Assembly: GCA_001305115.1 (NCBI GenBank)
Contig: BCAA01000001.1
Coordinates: forward strand, 299,298 to 363,297
Length of the DNA: 64,000 bases
Origin: Clostridia bacterium UC5.1-1E11
GTDB taxonomy: Bacteria > Bacillota > Clostridia > Oscillospirales > Acutalibacteraceae
Direction of reading: 5' to 3'
Position numbers and translations under genes: made by a program. Positions 36,801 to 45,861 of this stretch are shown piece after piece (the stretch's first letter is position 1; each line of letters starts with the position of its first letter). The notes beneath the pieces are model-generated. The model was not told the DNA's origin. It ran no database searches and worked only from the letters and a program-made list of their open reading frames with translations.

Positions 36801-37424
36801 TCAATCGAGTGGATAGAGCGCAGAATCTGATTTTTCATTGATCCGTCGGAGAACACGGCATGGATTTCCCACAGCAACACTATTTTCTGGTATATCCTTG
36901 GTGACGACGCTTCCCGCTCCAATGACACTTCCCTTTCCAATATGCACGCCTGGCAGAAGAATGGCACCTCCGCCGATCCAACAGCCATCTCCAATGGCAA
37001 CGGGAAGTGCATAGGTCCGGCAAAAATACTCCCCACTTTCCGGAGACCAATTAGGCGTCAATCGCTCTGCCAACTCTACCGGATGGGTTGCTGTATAAAT
37101 TTGTACATTGGAGGCAATCAGAACATTATCGCCTACCACAATACGGTTGCAATCCACAAAGGTACAGTTCATATTGATGGACACGTTATTCCCCAAATAA
37201 ATATTACGCCCATAGTCACATGTGAACGATGTTCCAATGGACACGTTTGTCCCTAAACCGCCCAACATTTCTTCCAATATTTTTCTCTTTTGTTCTTTTT
37301 GATCATATGGCAACGCATTATATGCGGCAAGTAAACTTCGCGCTTTACGTTTAAACTCTAAAAAGATTGGGTCATGACAATTATACCATTCGCCCGCCAT
37401 ACATTTTTCCAGCTCATTTTTCAT
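36801..37424 (-). CDS. Maltose/galactoside-type O-acetyltransferase
   Basis: A 207-residue left-handed beta-helix protein. The N-terminal helix (MAGEWYNCHDPIFLEFKRKA) is typical of the maltose acetyltransferase family. Hexapeptide repeats follow (IYLGNNVSINMNCTF, IVVGDNVLIASNVQIYTATH, VAIGDGCWIGGGAILLPGV, IGKGSVIGAGSVVTKDI). The His in TATHP is the catalytic base of this family, which moves acetyl from acetyl-CoA to a sugar hydroxyl. It is monocistronic. Confidence 0.9.
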   Translation of the reverse strand: MKNELEKCMAGEWYNCHDPIFLEFKRKARSLLAAYNALPYDQKEQKRKILEEMLGGLGTNVSIGTSFTCDYGRNIYLGNNVSINMNCTFVDCNRIVVGDNVLIASNVQIYTATHPVELAERLTPNWSPESGEYFCRTYALPVAIGDGCWIGGGAILLPGVHIGKGSVIGAGSVVTKDIPENSVAVGNPCRVLRRINEKSDSALYPLD

Positions 37425-37569
37425 CTATTGTACGCCCTCCTCCCTCTGTCGCCGAGAACTTCCAATTCAAAAGTTCCCTATTAAACCGCTCCAAACGCCC
37501 ATATAACATCCTATGTTCCAGGCATATCGCTTTATATGATACAATAACACATCTGGTAAAAGATTTAAG

Positions 37570-37619
37570 AAAATGCCCCTGAGCAAACAGATAACGATCT
37601 GTTGCCCTGGGGCATTTTT
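37570..37619. terminator. Bidirectional terminator after the carboxyl-transfer operon
   Basis: AAAATGCCCC (37570-37579) pairs with GGGGCATTTTT (37609-37619). The inner part has a second stem around ACAGATAACGATCTGT. It lies 12 bases after the end of the minus-strand oadA-like gene. Confidence 0.75.
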
Positions 37620-37631
37620 ACTCATATAAAC

Positions 37632-39035
37632 TTATACAGGATGTACCTGCTTCTCGGCATTCGAAAGCGAACTATTGATACCGTATTCTGCATCTCTACG
37701 CTTCTTGAAGAAATCCAACGCCACCTTCGGGAACTGTGCATAGGAGAGCACATCCTCTTCCTGCTCGGACCATTCGGCGACCTCTGCGCGGAGTTTTTCA
37801 AGCTCCGGCTCTAACAAGTCGGCCGGGCGGCAAGTGATCGGCGTCTCATCGCCAATAATCTTCTTACGGAACTCCGGATCGATCGCAACCGGTGTCGTAC
37901 CATACTTACCGGCAACAAGATCCTTGAATTCCTTCGTGCACATCTTGTAACGTTCTCCGGTAATCACATTGTATACAGCCTGTGTACCAACGATCTGAGA
38001 GGTCGGTGTGACCAACGGCGGATAGCCGGAGTCCTTACGCACACGCGGCACTTCTTTGAGCACATCCTCGAGTTTGTCGGCCTTTCCCGCCTGCTTCAGC
38101 TGAGACAGCAGATTGGAAAGCATTCCACCTGGAACCTGATATACCAGAGCCTTGGTATTGGTAGCCAGCATGGAGGGGTCCAGAAGGCCGCTCTTGATGT
38201 ACTTAGCACGCAACGGCATAAAATATTCACGGATCTCGTTCAACAGTTTGAGATCTAAGCCTGTATCATACTTGGTGCCCTGCAAAGCTGCAACCATAGA
38301 TTCCGTCGGCGCATGGGACGTACCCAGTGCCAACGGGGACATCGCTGTGTCGATCATATCGACGCCCGCTTCGATTCCCTTCATCAAGCACATGGAAGCC
38401 AAGCCGGAAGTATAATGTGTATGCAGCTGAATCGGAATCTTAACAGCGCCCTTCAAAGACTTGACCAAATCATAGGTCTCATACGGCGTGAGAAGCGCCG
38501 CCATATCTTTAATGCAGATCGAATCCGCACCCGCATTTTCGATCCGCTTCGCATACTTCACATAGTAATCGGTCGTAAAGACCGGACCTGTCGTATAAGA
38601 AATTGCAACCTGTGCGTGGCCGCCCTCTTTCTTCGCCGCCTTAATCGCAGTCTGCAAATTCTTAATATCATTCAGAGCGTCAAAAATACGGATGATATCA
38701 ATACCATTCGCAATGGAACGCTGTACCAAGTATTCCACAACGTCGTCCGCATAATGACGATAGCCCAACATATTCTGGCCGCGGAACAACATCTGCAGCT
38801 TTGTATTCGGGCAATGCTTACGGATTGTGCGCAGTCTCTCCCACGGATCTTCGTTCAGAAACCGAAGGCAAGCATCATACGTAGCGCCGCCCCAGCACTC
38901 CAAGGAATGAAAACCAACCTGATCCAGCTTTTCCAAAATCGGCAGCATATCGCCGATCGGCATTCTGGTTGCAATCAGGGACTGATGCGCGTCACGCAGC
39001 ACCACTTCGGTAATTCCAATTTTTTTATTAGCCAT
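37632..39035 (-). CDS. oadA: Carboxyl-transferase subunit (OadA / transcarboxylase 5S type)
   Basis: A 467-residue protein of the oxaloacetate decarboxylase alpha family: ITEVVLRDAHQSLIATRMPI with the RDAHQSL signature, FHSLECWGGATYDACLRFL, LFRGQNMLGYRHY, GADSICIKDMAALLTP and IPIQLHTHYTSGLASM. Asp, Lys and two His residues bind the metal and transfer CO2 between biotin and a ketoacid. The gene lacks the C-terminal biotin domain, which is encoded separately next door. It could decarboxylate oxaloacetate or act as the 5S part of a transcarboxylase. Confidence 0.85.
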   Translation of the reverse strand: MANKKIGITEVVLRDAHQSLIATRMPIGDMLPILEKLDQVGFHSLECWGGATYDACLRFLNEDPWERLRTIRKHCPNTKLQMLFRGQNMLGYRHYADDVVEYLVQRSIANGIDIIRIFDALNDIKNLQTAIKAAKKEGGHAQVAISYTTGPVFTTDYYVKYAKRIENAGADSICIKDMAALLTPYETYDLVKSLKGAVKIPIQLHTHYTSGLASMCLMKGIEAGVDMIDTAMSPLALGTSHAPTESMVAALQGTKYDTGLDLKLLNEIREYFMPLRAKYIKSGLLDPSMLATNTKALVYQVPGGMLSNLLSQLKQAGKADKLEDVLKEVPRVRKDSGYPPLVTPTSQIVGTQAVYNVITGERYKMCTKEFKDLVAGKYGTTPVAIDPEFRKKIIGDETPITCRPADLLEPELEKLRAEVAEWSEQEEDVLSYAQFPKVALDFFKKRRDAEYGINSSLSNAEKQVHPV

Positions 39036-39085
39036 AGTTTGATACGTCCCTCCTAAAATATGATTCCGGATCTGTGTAAAAACTC

Positions 39086-39451
39086 TTACTGGAGGGAAAC
39101 GAGCGCCGTACCGGACTCAACGCTGTCGCCTTTATTGACATGAACAGCTGCAACTGTCGCGTCATGGGGCGCCATGATCTCATTTTCCATCTTCATAGCT
39201 TCCAAAACAACCAACACGTCGCCCTTCTTGACTGCCTGGCCAGCCTTTACATTGATCGACATAATGGTACCTGGCATCGGAGAGGAAACCACCTCAGCAC
39301 CAGCCGCCGGTGCAGCCGCCTTCGGAGCCGGAGCAGCTTTTGGAGCTGGAGCCGGAGCAGCCGCCGGTGCTGCAGGAGCAGCGCCGCCGCTAACTTCTTC
39401 TACCTGCACATCATAAGGAGTGCCGTTTACTGTAATTTTGAGCGTTTTCAT
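39086..39451 (-). CDS. Biotin carboxyl carrier protein
   Basis: A 121-residue protein: a short N-terminal strand region, a linker rich in Ala and Pro (about residues 24-48) and a biotinyl domain ending near the C-terminus with VVLEAMKMENEIMAPH. Lys87 in the AMKM motif is the biotin attachment site. It carries carboxyl groups between the carboxyl-transferase subunits of the same operon. Confidence 0.95.
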   Translation of the reverse strand: MKTLKITVNGTPYDVQVEEVSGGAAPAAPAAAPAPAPKAAPAPKAAAPAAGAEVVSSPMPGTIMSINVKAGQAVKKGDVLVVLEAMKMENEIMAPHDATVAAVHVNKGDSVESGTALVSLQ

Positions 39452-39504
39452 ATCGTAATCCTCCTGACAGTAATGACAAAATTTAAATCAAAACAAACAG
39501 ACGC

Positions 39505-40860
39505 TTAAATCTGAATATTGGAGTGTTTCTTCGGCAGTCTGGACACACGCTTGCCATCCAACATCTCGAGGTTGGCGATGACTCTTGCGCGCGTCTCCGC
39601 AGGATTGATAATATCCTCAATAAAGCCCTCGGCCGCGGCTGCAAACGGGGTTGCCTCCGTCGCTTTATACTCCTCAATCAGTTTATTGCGGGCGTCTTTC
39701 GTATTGCCGGACTTCTTTAAGCGGTCGCTCCACAGGAACATTGCCGCTGTCTGCGGCGCCAACGGACAAACCACTGCATTTGCCCAAGCCATTGTATAGT
39801 CGGCATTTGCACCACGGCCGGCAACTGCAATATATACCGGGCCATATGCTTCCCCTGTAATGACCGTAATCTTGGCGGTTGTTGCCTCCGAATAGGCATT
39901 GCTCAACTTTGCAGCCTCTCGCACAGAAGTAAATTCCTTGGCATCTACCAATGTAACCACAGGGATCGAGAACGCATCGCAGAAGCGTACAAACCGCGCT
40001 GCCTTGGAGCAGGAGTCTGCATCCAAAACGCCGTTTAATGCAACAATTCCTACGGTAGAGCCATCAATCTGCGCCAAACCGGTCACTGCAGAAGTGCCAA
40101 AAGCGGAGTTCAGCTCAACAAAACTGCCTTTATCCGAAATGGCTTCCACAACCTTTTTGGCATCCGCACCTGCGGCAAGGGCTGCTTCCGCGCTGTCGGA
40201 GGATTCAAACACCGGTGCACCAGCCAGATTGTTGGAGGGAAGAACCGCCAGCAACTTGCGAACCTGCTCCATTGCCTCTTTGTCGTCCTTCGCTACCACA
40301 TGGCAGATTCCCAGCTTTGCAGCATCGTCTGCTGCGCCGTCTTTACCGGTAGTGTCAATGGTCAGCTGTGCTTTTTCCGTCATCACAACGATGTCTGCGC
40401 TCGCAGCAATCATCGCAGAGGTACCCAGGCATGGTCCGAGCACAAGGGAGATCTGCGGCACAACACCGGAGAGGTTGTTGTTTCCCAAAAGGATTTCGCC
40501 GTAAGCGGCCAGCATATCCGCTCCCTGGTTCAAGCGGCCTCCGATGGAATCGTAAATTCCTACAACCGGCGAACCGGTTTTGACTGCTAAATCATAGATC
40601 TTCTTGATCTTCGCCGCCTGTGCCTTGGACATTGCGCCGCCGTCTACGTCGCTGTTCTGGACAAAGGCATATACCGGACAGCCGTCCACTTCGCCGTAGC
40701 CCGCTACAACTTCTGCAGAACCGTCGCCCGACTTTGCAAAACTGTCGACCTCATTGAAGGTGCCTTCGTCAAACAAGGCGGTGATGCGCTGGAACCCCTT
40801 CGTCTTTGCCGCAGCCTCGCGGGAAGCCTGCAGCCGTTCCGCACTGTTTCCTGTGCTCAT
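39505..40860 (-). CDS. Acyl-CoA carboxyl-transferase subunit (MmdA / 12S type)
   Basis: A 451-residue protein of the acyl-CoA carboxyltransferase family. Signs are the FDEGTFNEVDSF opening, SPVVGIYDSIGGRLNQGADM, a glycine-rich region with VPQISLVLGPCLGTSAMIAA, and a C-terminal region with ITGEAYGPVYIAVAGRGANA. These enzymes carry out carboxyl exchange between acyl-CoA and biotin, as in methylmalonyl-CoA decarboxylase or transcarboxylase. It is the first gene of the three-gene operon. No membrane decarboxylase subunit (beta/MmdB) is seen. Confidence 0.85.
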   Translation of the reverse strand: MSTGNSAERLQASREAAAKTKGFQRITALFDEGTFNEVDSFAKSGDGSAEVVAGYGEVDGCPVYAFVQNSDVDGGAMSKAQAAKIKKIYDLAVKTGSPVVGIYDSIGGRLNQGADMLAAYGEILLGNNNLSGVVPQISLVLGPCLGTSAMIAASADIVVMTEKAQLTIDTTGKDGAADDAAKLGICHVVAKDDKEAMEQVRKLLAVLPSNNLAGAPVFESSDSAEAALAAGADAKKVVEAISDKGSFVELNSAFGTSAVTGLAQIDGSTVGIVALNGVLDADSCSKAARFVRFCDAFSIPVVTLVDAKEFTSVREAAKLSNAYSEATTAKITVITGEAYGPVYIAVAGRGANADYTMAWANAVVCPLAPQTAAMFLWSDRLKKSGNTKDARNKLIEEYKATEATPFAAAAEGFIEDIINPAETRARVIANLEMLDGKRVSRLPKKHSNIQI

Positions 40861-41033
40861 GATGATAATTCCTCCATTCTATCGGTTGGGTGCTACTCTG
40901 CTTGTCCACCGATTCGGTGAATAAACAGTTGAAAAATACAATGAAAAGTTATCGCAATAAATAGATTATCACAATTGTTTTCATTATAATATATTCCAAA
41001 AGTCTTGACAAGAGTTTCTTCGGGAATTCATCC

Positions 41034-41423
41034 TCAATCTTTACAGATTTTCACAATCTTTGACAAGTCACAAACAAACTTTTTTCCTTCAGGAAGAAAA
41101 CCGACTCCCTTCAAAAGCGTCCCCAGACCCGGAATCTCTGTTTCTATGCGATAGGCCCCTTTATTGGCGCCATAGGATGCAGCGGCCCGCATCAAGCTGT
41201 CTGAACAAACGCGAGCGTTCAGATCCGGCTGTTCCAAATTTGAGCCGAATACTTCCATTTTACGCATCCGCAGAACGGAATCCTTCATATCCACCGCTAC
41301 ATAACCCAGCTCATCTATCGGATCGCCCATTACCAAAACGGCGGCGTTGTCCCCTCTGTCCGGCAGATCTTCCAACACTGCCTCCACCCGTTTGGAATCT
41401 TGTAGTGGAAGAATAGTAATCAT
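41034..41423 (-). CDS. Conserved hypothetical protein after rluB
   Basis: A 129-residue protein starting MITILPLQDSKRVEAVLEDL, with VLRMRKMEVFGSN, SDSLMRAAASYGANKG and a final KKFVCDLSKIVKI. I recognise it as a small conserved protein next to rluB in Ruminococcaceae; an acetyltransferase-like fold is possible. GGGG lies 11 bases before the start codon at 41423. Its first 113 bases overlap the apparent end of rluB. Confidence 0.6.
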   Translation of the reverse strand: MITILPLQDSKRVEAVLEDLPDRGDNAAVLVMGDPIDELGYVAVDMKDSVLRMRKMEVFGSNLEQPDLNARVCSDSLMRAAASYGANKGAYRIETEIPGLGTLLKGVGFLPEGKKFVCDLSKIVKICKD

Positions 41424-42195
41424 GTTTTGCTTCCCCTTTCCGGTTTATTTGAGTTTGCTGGACATGCTTGTCCGACTTCGCTCCAGCCATTAAACGCTTC
41501 ACTTCTTCTCCGGTGAGCTCCCGCCATTTTCCCGGCTGAAGCATCCCCAGGCGTACGGGGCCGATGGCGATCCGCTTTAAACGCGCAACTTCAAGGCCCA
41601 GTGCCTCACACATTTTTCGAATCTCACGATTGCGCCCCTCGTGCAGCACCATCTCCAGCACGACTCGTCCCGGTTCCTGGGACAACACGCGTACATCGGC
41701 GGGCGCCGTCTTTCTTCCCTCGATCTCAATTCCCACTGCCATCTGGGTGAGTTGATCCTCCGTAATGGAAGGACGTACTGTCACCCGATATGTTTTGGGC
41801 ACATGCTTAGAAGGATGCATCATCGCATTGGCGAATGCACCGTCGTTTGTCATTAGAAGGAGCCCCTCGGAATCCCGATCCAGCCGGCCCACCGGATAAA
41901 TTCGTTCAGGGATCTCCCGAACCAGCTCTGCCACACATTTCCGGTCCATCTCATCGTTCATAGTTGTGATAAAACCGCGTGGCTTGTGAAGCATAATGTA
42001 TACGTCCTGTGCACGGGATTCCACCGGTTTCCCCTTTACTGTGACCTTGTCTTTCTTCGGGTCCACCTTATCCCCGACCTTTGCAATGCTTCCGTTGACG
42101 CGCACCTCGCCGGCTGCAATCATTTCCTCCGCCTTACGGCGAGAAGCAATGCCGCAGTCGGCGAGCATTTTCTGTAATCTTATTTCTTTAGCCAT
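41311..42195 (-). CDS. rluB: Pseudouridine synthase, RluB/RsuA type
   Basis: This 294-residue protein has an S4 RNA-binding domain (LQKMLADCGIASRRKAEEMI) followed by a catalytic domain with the active-site Asp in YPVGRLDRDSEGLLLMTND and the LHEGRNREIRKMCEALG motif. It converts uridine to pseudouridine in 23S or 16S rRNA. The last 40 residues (from GEAKHDYYSSTT) overlap the next gene in another frame and look unnatural. The family is usually about 240 residues, so the true end may be near 41450 with a nearby frameshift. Confidence 0.85.
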   Translation of the reverse strand: MAKEIRLQKMLADCGIASRRKAEEMIAAGEVRVNGSIAKVGDKVDPKKDKVTVKGKPVESRAQDVYIMLHKPRGFITTMNDEMDRKCVAELVREIPERIYPVGRLDRDSEGLLLMTNDGAFANAMMHPSKHVPKTYRVTVRPSITEDQLTQMAVGIEIEGRKTAPADVRVLSQEPGRVVLEMVLHEGRNREIRKMCEALGLEVARLKRIAIGPVRLGMLQPGKWRELTGEEVKRLMAGAKSDKHVQQTQINRKGEAKHDYYSSTTRFQTGGGSVGRSAGQRGQRRRFGNGRSDR

Positions 42196-42213
42196 CCATT
42201 CAACATCCTTTTG

Positions 42214-43383
42214 TTATTTCTCAATCCATCTGAAACAGACTCCGTATGGCTCCCATACCTGCTCCCAGAAAGGTTTCTCCTGGGGAGGCTGTTCCGCACA
42301 CGCTTGCGCAAGTAGCGCCGTCTCTGCAATCGTTTGGCCGTCCAATACATAACGTACCCGTCCAACCGCTTGCTGTTCCATCACGGGTGCATATACAAAG
42401 CGCGGTAACTCTACAAGACGCTCAACGCGTGCCGCTGCCCCCCGCGGAATCACGACCGTTTCTCCCCTGGTTCCTTGTACCTGCACAGTGGAAGTCAACC
42501 CGCCGGTGACCGGCAAGGCGACACAATAACCACTGTCGTCTACCGGAAAGGATTCCAACTGAGTGAATCCATAATCCATCAGAGCAATATGATCGTTCCA
42601 ATCGTCCGGAGCGTTCAAAGTTACTGCGATCAGGCGCACCCCATCGCGTTCCGCCGCTGAAACCAGACAACGGCCCGATTTCTTTGTAAACCCTGTTTTT
42701 ACACCAATACAGCCCTCATACATGCTCAACAGCTTATTATGATTGGTATACCGCCGGGTCTGCTCCGGCGAGACAAAGGAAATGTTCATCGCCTTTTGCC
42801 CCACGATGGCCGCGAAATCGGGATTTTTCATTGCCGCAGCAGCCAATGTTGCCATATCGCGCGCGGTGGAATAATGCGCTTCATCGTCCAACCCCGAAGG
42901 CGTAACAAAATGCGTATGTTCCATGCCCAGCTCTTGGGCACGCAGATTCATTTTCTCTGCAAAAGCTTCCGTCGAACCAGCCACCGCAATTGCCACTGAA
43001 TTTGCTGCATCATTTCCGGAGACAATCAACATCCCAGCCGCCAGGCTTTTCAGCGTCAGGCGATCCCCAGGCTGCAACCCCATGGAAGACCCCTCCACTC
43101 GCACCATCGGTTCGGTGATCGTGACCACTGGGTCATTTGCTGCAGCTGTCTCCAAAGCGATTAAGGCTGTCATAATCTTAGTTGTGCTAGCCATCGAACG
43201 CTGTTCGTCCGCATTTTTCTCATAGAGCACCTGCCCGCTGTCTGCATGGATAAGAATTGCCGCCTGGGCTGATACCTGAGGTTCCCCTACTGCATATGCA
43301 ACCGGCGCAACGCGGACAGACATCCAAAAAATGAAAGCACCTGCCAAGAGAAAACAAATTGATTTTTTACACAAAGCAACCAC
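42214..43383 (-). CDS. D-alanyl-D-alanine carboxypeptidase (DacF/PBP5-like)
   Basis: A 389-residue secreted peptidase. It has an N-terminal signal segment (SICFLLAGAFIFWMSVRVAP), the SxxK active site in SMASTTKI, the SxN motif in VSGNDAANS and KTG in GVKTGFTKK. These D,D-carboxypeptidases trim peptidoglycan stems and many are sporulation-linked in Clostridia. A C-terminal beta-rich domain follows (residues 280-360). It is next to a GerW-type gene and has a paralogue at 53573-54721. Confidence 0.9.
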   Translation of the reverse strand: MVALCKKSICFLLAGAFIFWMSVRVAPVAYAVGEPQVSAQAAILIHADSGQVLYEKNADEQRSMASTTKIMTALIALETAAANDPVVTITEPMVRVEGSSMGLQPGDRLTLKSLAAGMLIVSGNDAANSVAIAVAGSTEAFAEKMNLRAQELGMEHTHFVTPSGLDDEAHYSTARDMATLAAAAMKNPDFAAIVGQKAMNISFVSPEQTRRYTNHNKLLSMYEGCIGVKTGFTKKSGRCLVSAAERDGVRLIAVTLNAPDDWNDHIALMDYGFTQLESFPVDDSGYCVALPVTGGLTSTVQVQGTRGETVVIPRGAAARVERLVELPRFVYAPVMEQQAVGRVRYVLDGQTIAETALLAQACAEQPPQEKPFWEQVWEPYGVCFRWIEK

Positions 43384-43432
43384 CTGCCCATAAAAGGTAT
43401 ATGCAGGCGGCTGCTCATTTTAGTATTCGATT

Positions 43433-43857
43433 TTATTCTGCCGGGGATTCTGCGGAAGTTTCCGATTTTTTCGCTTTCTTTTCCTCACTCTTTTTGCTGA
43501 CAAGGCCGCTGATCTTGTCCACACGTCCGGCACCATACCGACAATCCGGTCAGCCGAGCTGTTGTACGGATCAATCTGTAAAAGTTTCACATTCCCATTG
43601 GAAATCGTCAGAAATGCGATCGGATTTATAGAGATTCCTGCGCCGGTACCACCTCCAAAAAACTCCTTGGTACTTTGCACTTTAGAAGGGAAATCCGAAC
43701 CTCCGGATGCAAAGCCATAAGAGATCTTGGAAATGGGGATGATGATGGTGCCGTCCGGGGCTGTAATCGGATCTCCAACAATGGAATTGACATCCACCAT
43801 CTGCTTAATTTTTTCCAAGGTGGTATTCATCATACCTTCGATCGGATGGTCACTCAT
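43433..43857 (-). CDS. ytfJ: GerW/YtfJ-family sporulation protein, one frameshift
   Basis: Repaired length is about 141 residues. It has IEGMMNTTLEKIKQMVDVNS, VGDPITAPDGTIIIPISKIS, YGFASGGSDF, FGGGTGAGISINPIAFLTIS and then VVDKISGLVSKK after repair. GACGTGTGGACAAG near 43535 should have an extra G (GACGTGGTGGACAAG). Without repair the tail is an unnatural run of Arg and Lys. YtfJ/GerW is needed for spore germination in Bacillus. The gene supports a spore-forming host. Confidence 0.85.
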
Positions 43858-43943
43858 GTTTGATACACCGCCTTTTTCAATATGGTTATAATCCTTGTAT
43901 TTCTATGGCACACGGCGTTTATTCTCCACGGGTAACTCCAGCT

Positions 43944-44572
43944 TTATGACGCGCGCTGTGCCGCTTGTCCACTATCCTTTTGAATCTGGATAAAATGCCA
44001 AAAAGCGCTTAAACTGCTTGTGATTAAAAAGAGAAGCCGGATACGCGCCTGAAATTCCAGAACAGCACGACTCTCTTTCCGATCAAAATCCGGTGTGATT
44101 TGCACATGGTAACGTTTACAGACACTGTTTTGCAAGAAAACGCTCAACGCCGTACAGACTACACCACATACATAACCATAATGCAGGGCAGCCTGCGCGG
44201 CATCCTCGTCTGCCACCACAATTTCTAAATGCAGGCGCGTCACGACTAGATGTGAAAAAAGCTTGCGAGCCACTCCCACCGCTACTTCGCCAACTTGACG
44301 GAGGAGTTCCAACAAACCTGAAATACCCTTCTGTTCCAGTATTTCCTGAAATTTTGATTTCTTGTGTTCCTGTGGCTCCTTTTTCTTCGATTCTGGTTGT
44401 TTCTGTTTAGCTTTTTTCGGCTTTTTTTCTGTGGCGCCACTTGATAAGTAAAGCACAAATAGCGCACCTTGATCTCCAGCTTCTCCCGAAAGGCCGCCGT
44501 AACCGCCACCGGACAGATCATAAGAAAAAGCAGCCCCAATAAGATTCCAAGGCTAATCCACAAAGCCGTCAT
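43944..44572 (-). CDS. DUF2953 membrane-associated protein, one frameshift
   Basis: The repaired protein has about 209 residues: an N-terminal membrane helix (ALWISLGILLGLLFLMICPV), a Lys-rich segment (KKPKKAKQKQPESKKKEPQE), then a hydrophobic second part with LFSHLVVTRLHLEIVVADED and LRQVGEVAVG. The A run near 44427 (CAGAAAAAAAGCC) seems to lack one A. DUF2953 proteins are found near sporulation and scpAB genes in Clostridia. Function unknown. Confidence 0.75.
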
Positions 44573-44584
44573 AGACGCGCCCCC

Positions 44585-45139
44585 TTAGCTTTCATCTTCC
44601 CCCTCACGCTCCTTCTCAGACTCCTCCTTCTTATGTGGCAAGGGTGGAAGTTCGTTGAGGGAAGAGATATTGAGGCACCGCAAAAAGTCAGACGTCGTCC
44701 CATAGAGCAAAGGCCGTCCTGGTAACTCCAACCTCCCGCGTTCCTCAATCAGCCCTTTTGCTGTTAAACTTCCCAACACGCCAGAGCAGTCCACACCCCG
44801 GATCTGCTCCACAAACGCCTTTGTCACCGGCTGATTATAGGCGACAATCGCCAATACCTCCATCGCGGCCTGTGAAAGCGGTGTATTTCTATGAAGATCC
44901 AGCGCTTGACGAATCTCCTCCGCATAGATGGGATTGCTACACATCTGGTAAGAATCCTCCAATTTCACAATGCGGACCCCGCCATCCTCCTTATTAAAAT
45001 CATCCATCACACTTTGCAAAAGCTTGGCTGCGGTCGCCCGGTCCAAAGAAAGCACCTGGGCCACGCGGTCCGTCGAAACCGAATCCCCGCTGGCAAAGAG
45101 GATTGCCTCTATTGCTCCTCGGATCTTTTTGATTTCCAA
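44585..45139 (-). CDS. scpB: Chromosome segregation protein ScpB
   Basis: A 184-residue protein with two winged-helix domains: IEAILFASGDSVSTDRVAQV at the start and QAAMEVLAIVAYNQPVTKAFV, then RGVDCSGVLGSLTAKGLIEE. With ScpA it forms the regulatory part of the Smc condensin complex. It overlaps scpA by 31 bases and is followed by an acidic tail (KKEESEKEREGEDES). Confidence 0.95.
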   Translation of the reverse strand: MEIKKIRGAIEAILFASGDSVSTDRVAQVLSLDRATAAKLLQSVMDDFNKEDGGVRIVKLEDSYQMCSNPIYAEEIRQALDLHRNTPLSQAAMEVLAIVAYNQPVTKAFVEQIRGVDCSGVLGSLTAKGLIEERGRLELPGRPLLYGTTSDFLRCLNISSLNELPPLPHKKEESEKEREGEDES

Positions 45140-45849
45140 TGCCGTTCACCGCCATCCATCAAATTTACTGTAGCCGCTTCGCCTTCTCCTTCAATACGCA
45201 CGCGTTTCCCCTTGACAAGTTCCAGTACCGCCAAAAAGGTTGCCACCAGATCGGACTTTTCCCGCTTTTCAACAAACAAGCTCTCGTACGCAATGGATTT
45301 CACTTTCCACAATCTTCGAAGTACGTAGACAATCTGTGAAGTAACGGACACAATCCGGTGGGTAACAATTCCAGAAAACGACTGTGGCGAAGGCGGCAAC
45401 ACCCGCTTTCCCCGCCCTGCCGCACTCAAGTAAGCTGCCAATATCTCCCGGGGATCATGATGCCGTTTATAGCTCTTATCCGGTTCCACTTCAGCTGGTT
45501 CTCGCACATAAATATTATAATTAAACCGCTCTGTCAATTGCGCCGCCACTTGCTTGCACTCCTGATATTCAAGCAACTGACCGGTCAACTCTTGCCGGAG
45601 TGCCTCCATCTCCTCATGTTTTGGAAGAAGTGAAACCGTTTTCATGTATACCAAGCGGGCGGCCATCTCTAAAAACTCACTGGCAATGTCCATATCAGCT
45701 TCCTGCATGGCATTGATCTGCTCCATATATTGATCTAAAAGCTCTGAAATCTGAATATCGCAAATATCGAGCTTATTCTTGGTAATCAGATAGAGCAGGA
45801 GATCCAAGGGCCCCTCAAACGTCTCCAACTTATAGGATAGCTTTTCCAT
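45109..45849 (-). CDS. scpA: Segregation and condensation protein ScpA
   Basis: A 246-residue kleisin with YKLETFEGPLDLLLYLITKN at the start, a middle with EFLEMAARLVYMKTVSLLPK and a C-terminal winged helix ending in FLAVLELVKGKRVRIEGEGE. It bridges Smc heads with ScpB. Its end overlaps scpB by 31 bases, so the two are translated together. Confidence 0.95.
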   Translation of the reverse strand: MEKLSYKLETFEGPLDLLLYLITKNKLDICDIQISELLDQYMEQINAMQEADMDIASEFLEMAARLVYMKTVSLLPKHEEMEALRQELTGQLLEYQECKQVAAQLTERFNYNIYVREPAEVEPDKSYKRHHDPREILAAYLSAAGRGKRVLPPSPQSFSGIVTHRIVSVTSQIVYVLRRLWKVKSIAYESLFVEKREKSDLVATFLAVLELVKGKRVRIEGEGEAATVNLMDGGERHWKSKRSEEQ

Positions 45850-45861
45850 GGCTCCCCCGTA

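Noticed and set aside
39174..39416. Ala-rich plus-strand frame opposite the biotin carrier gene
   Set aside because: It reflects the Ala/Pro-rich linker of the minus-strand gene and has no features of its own.
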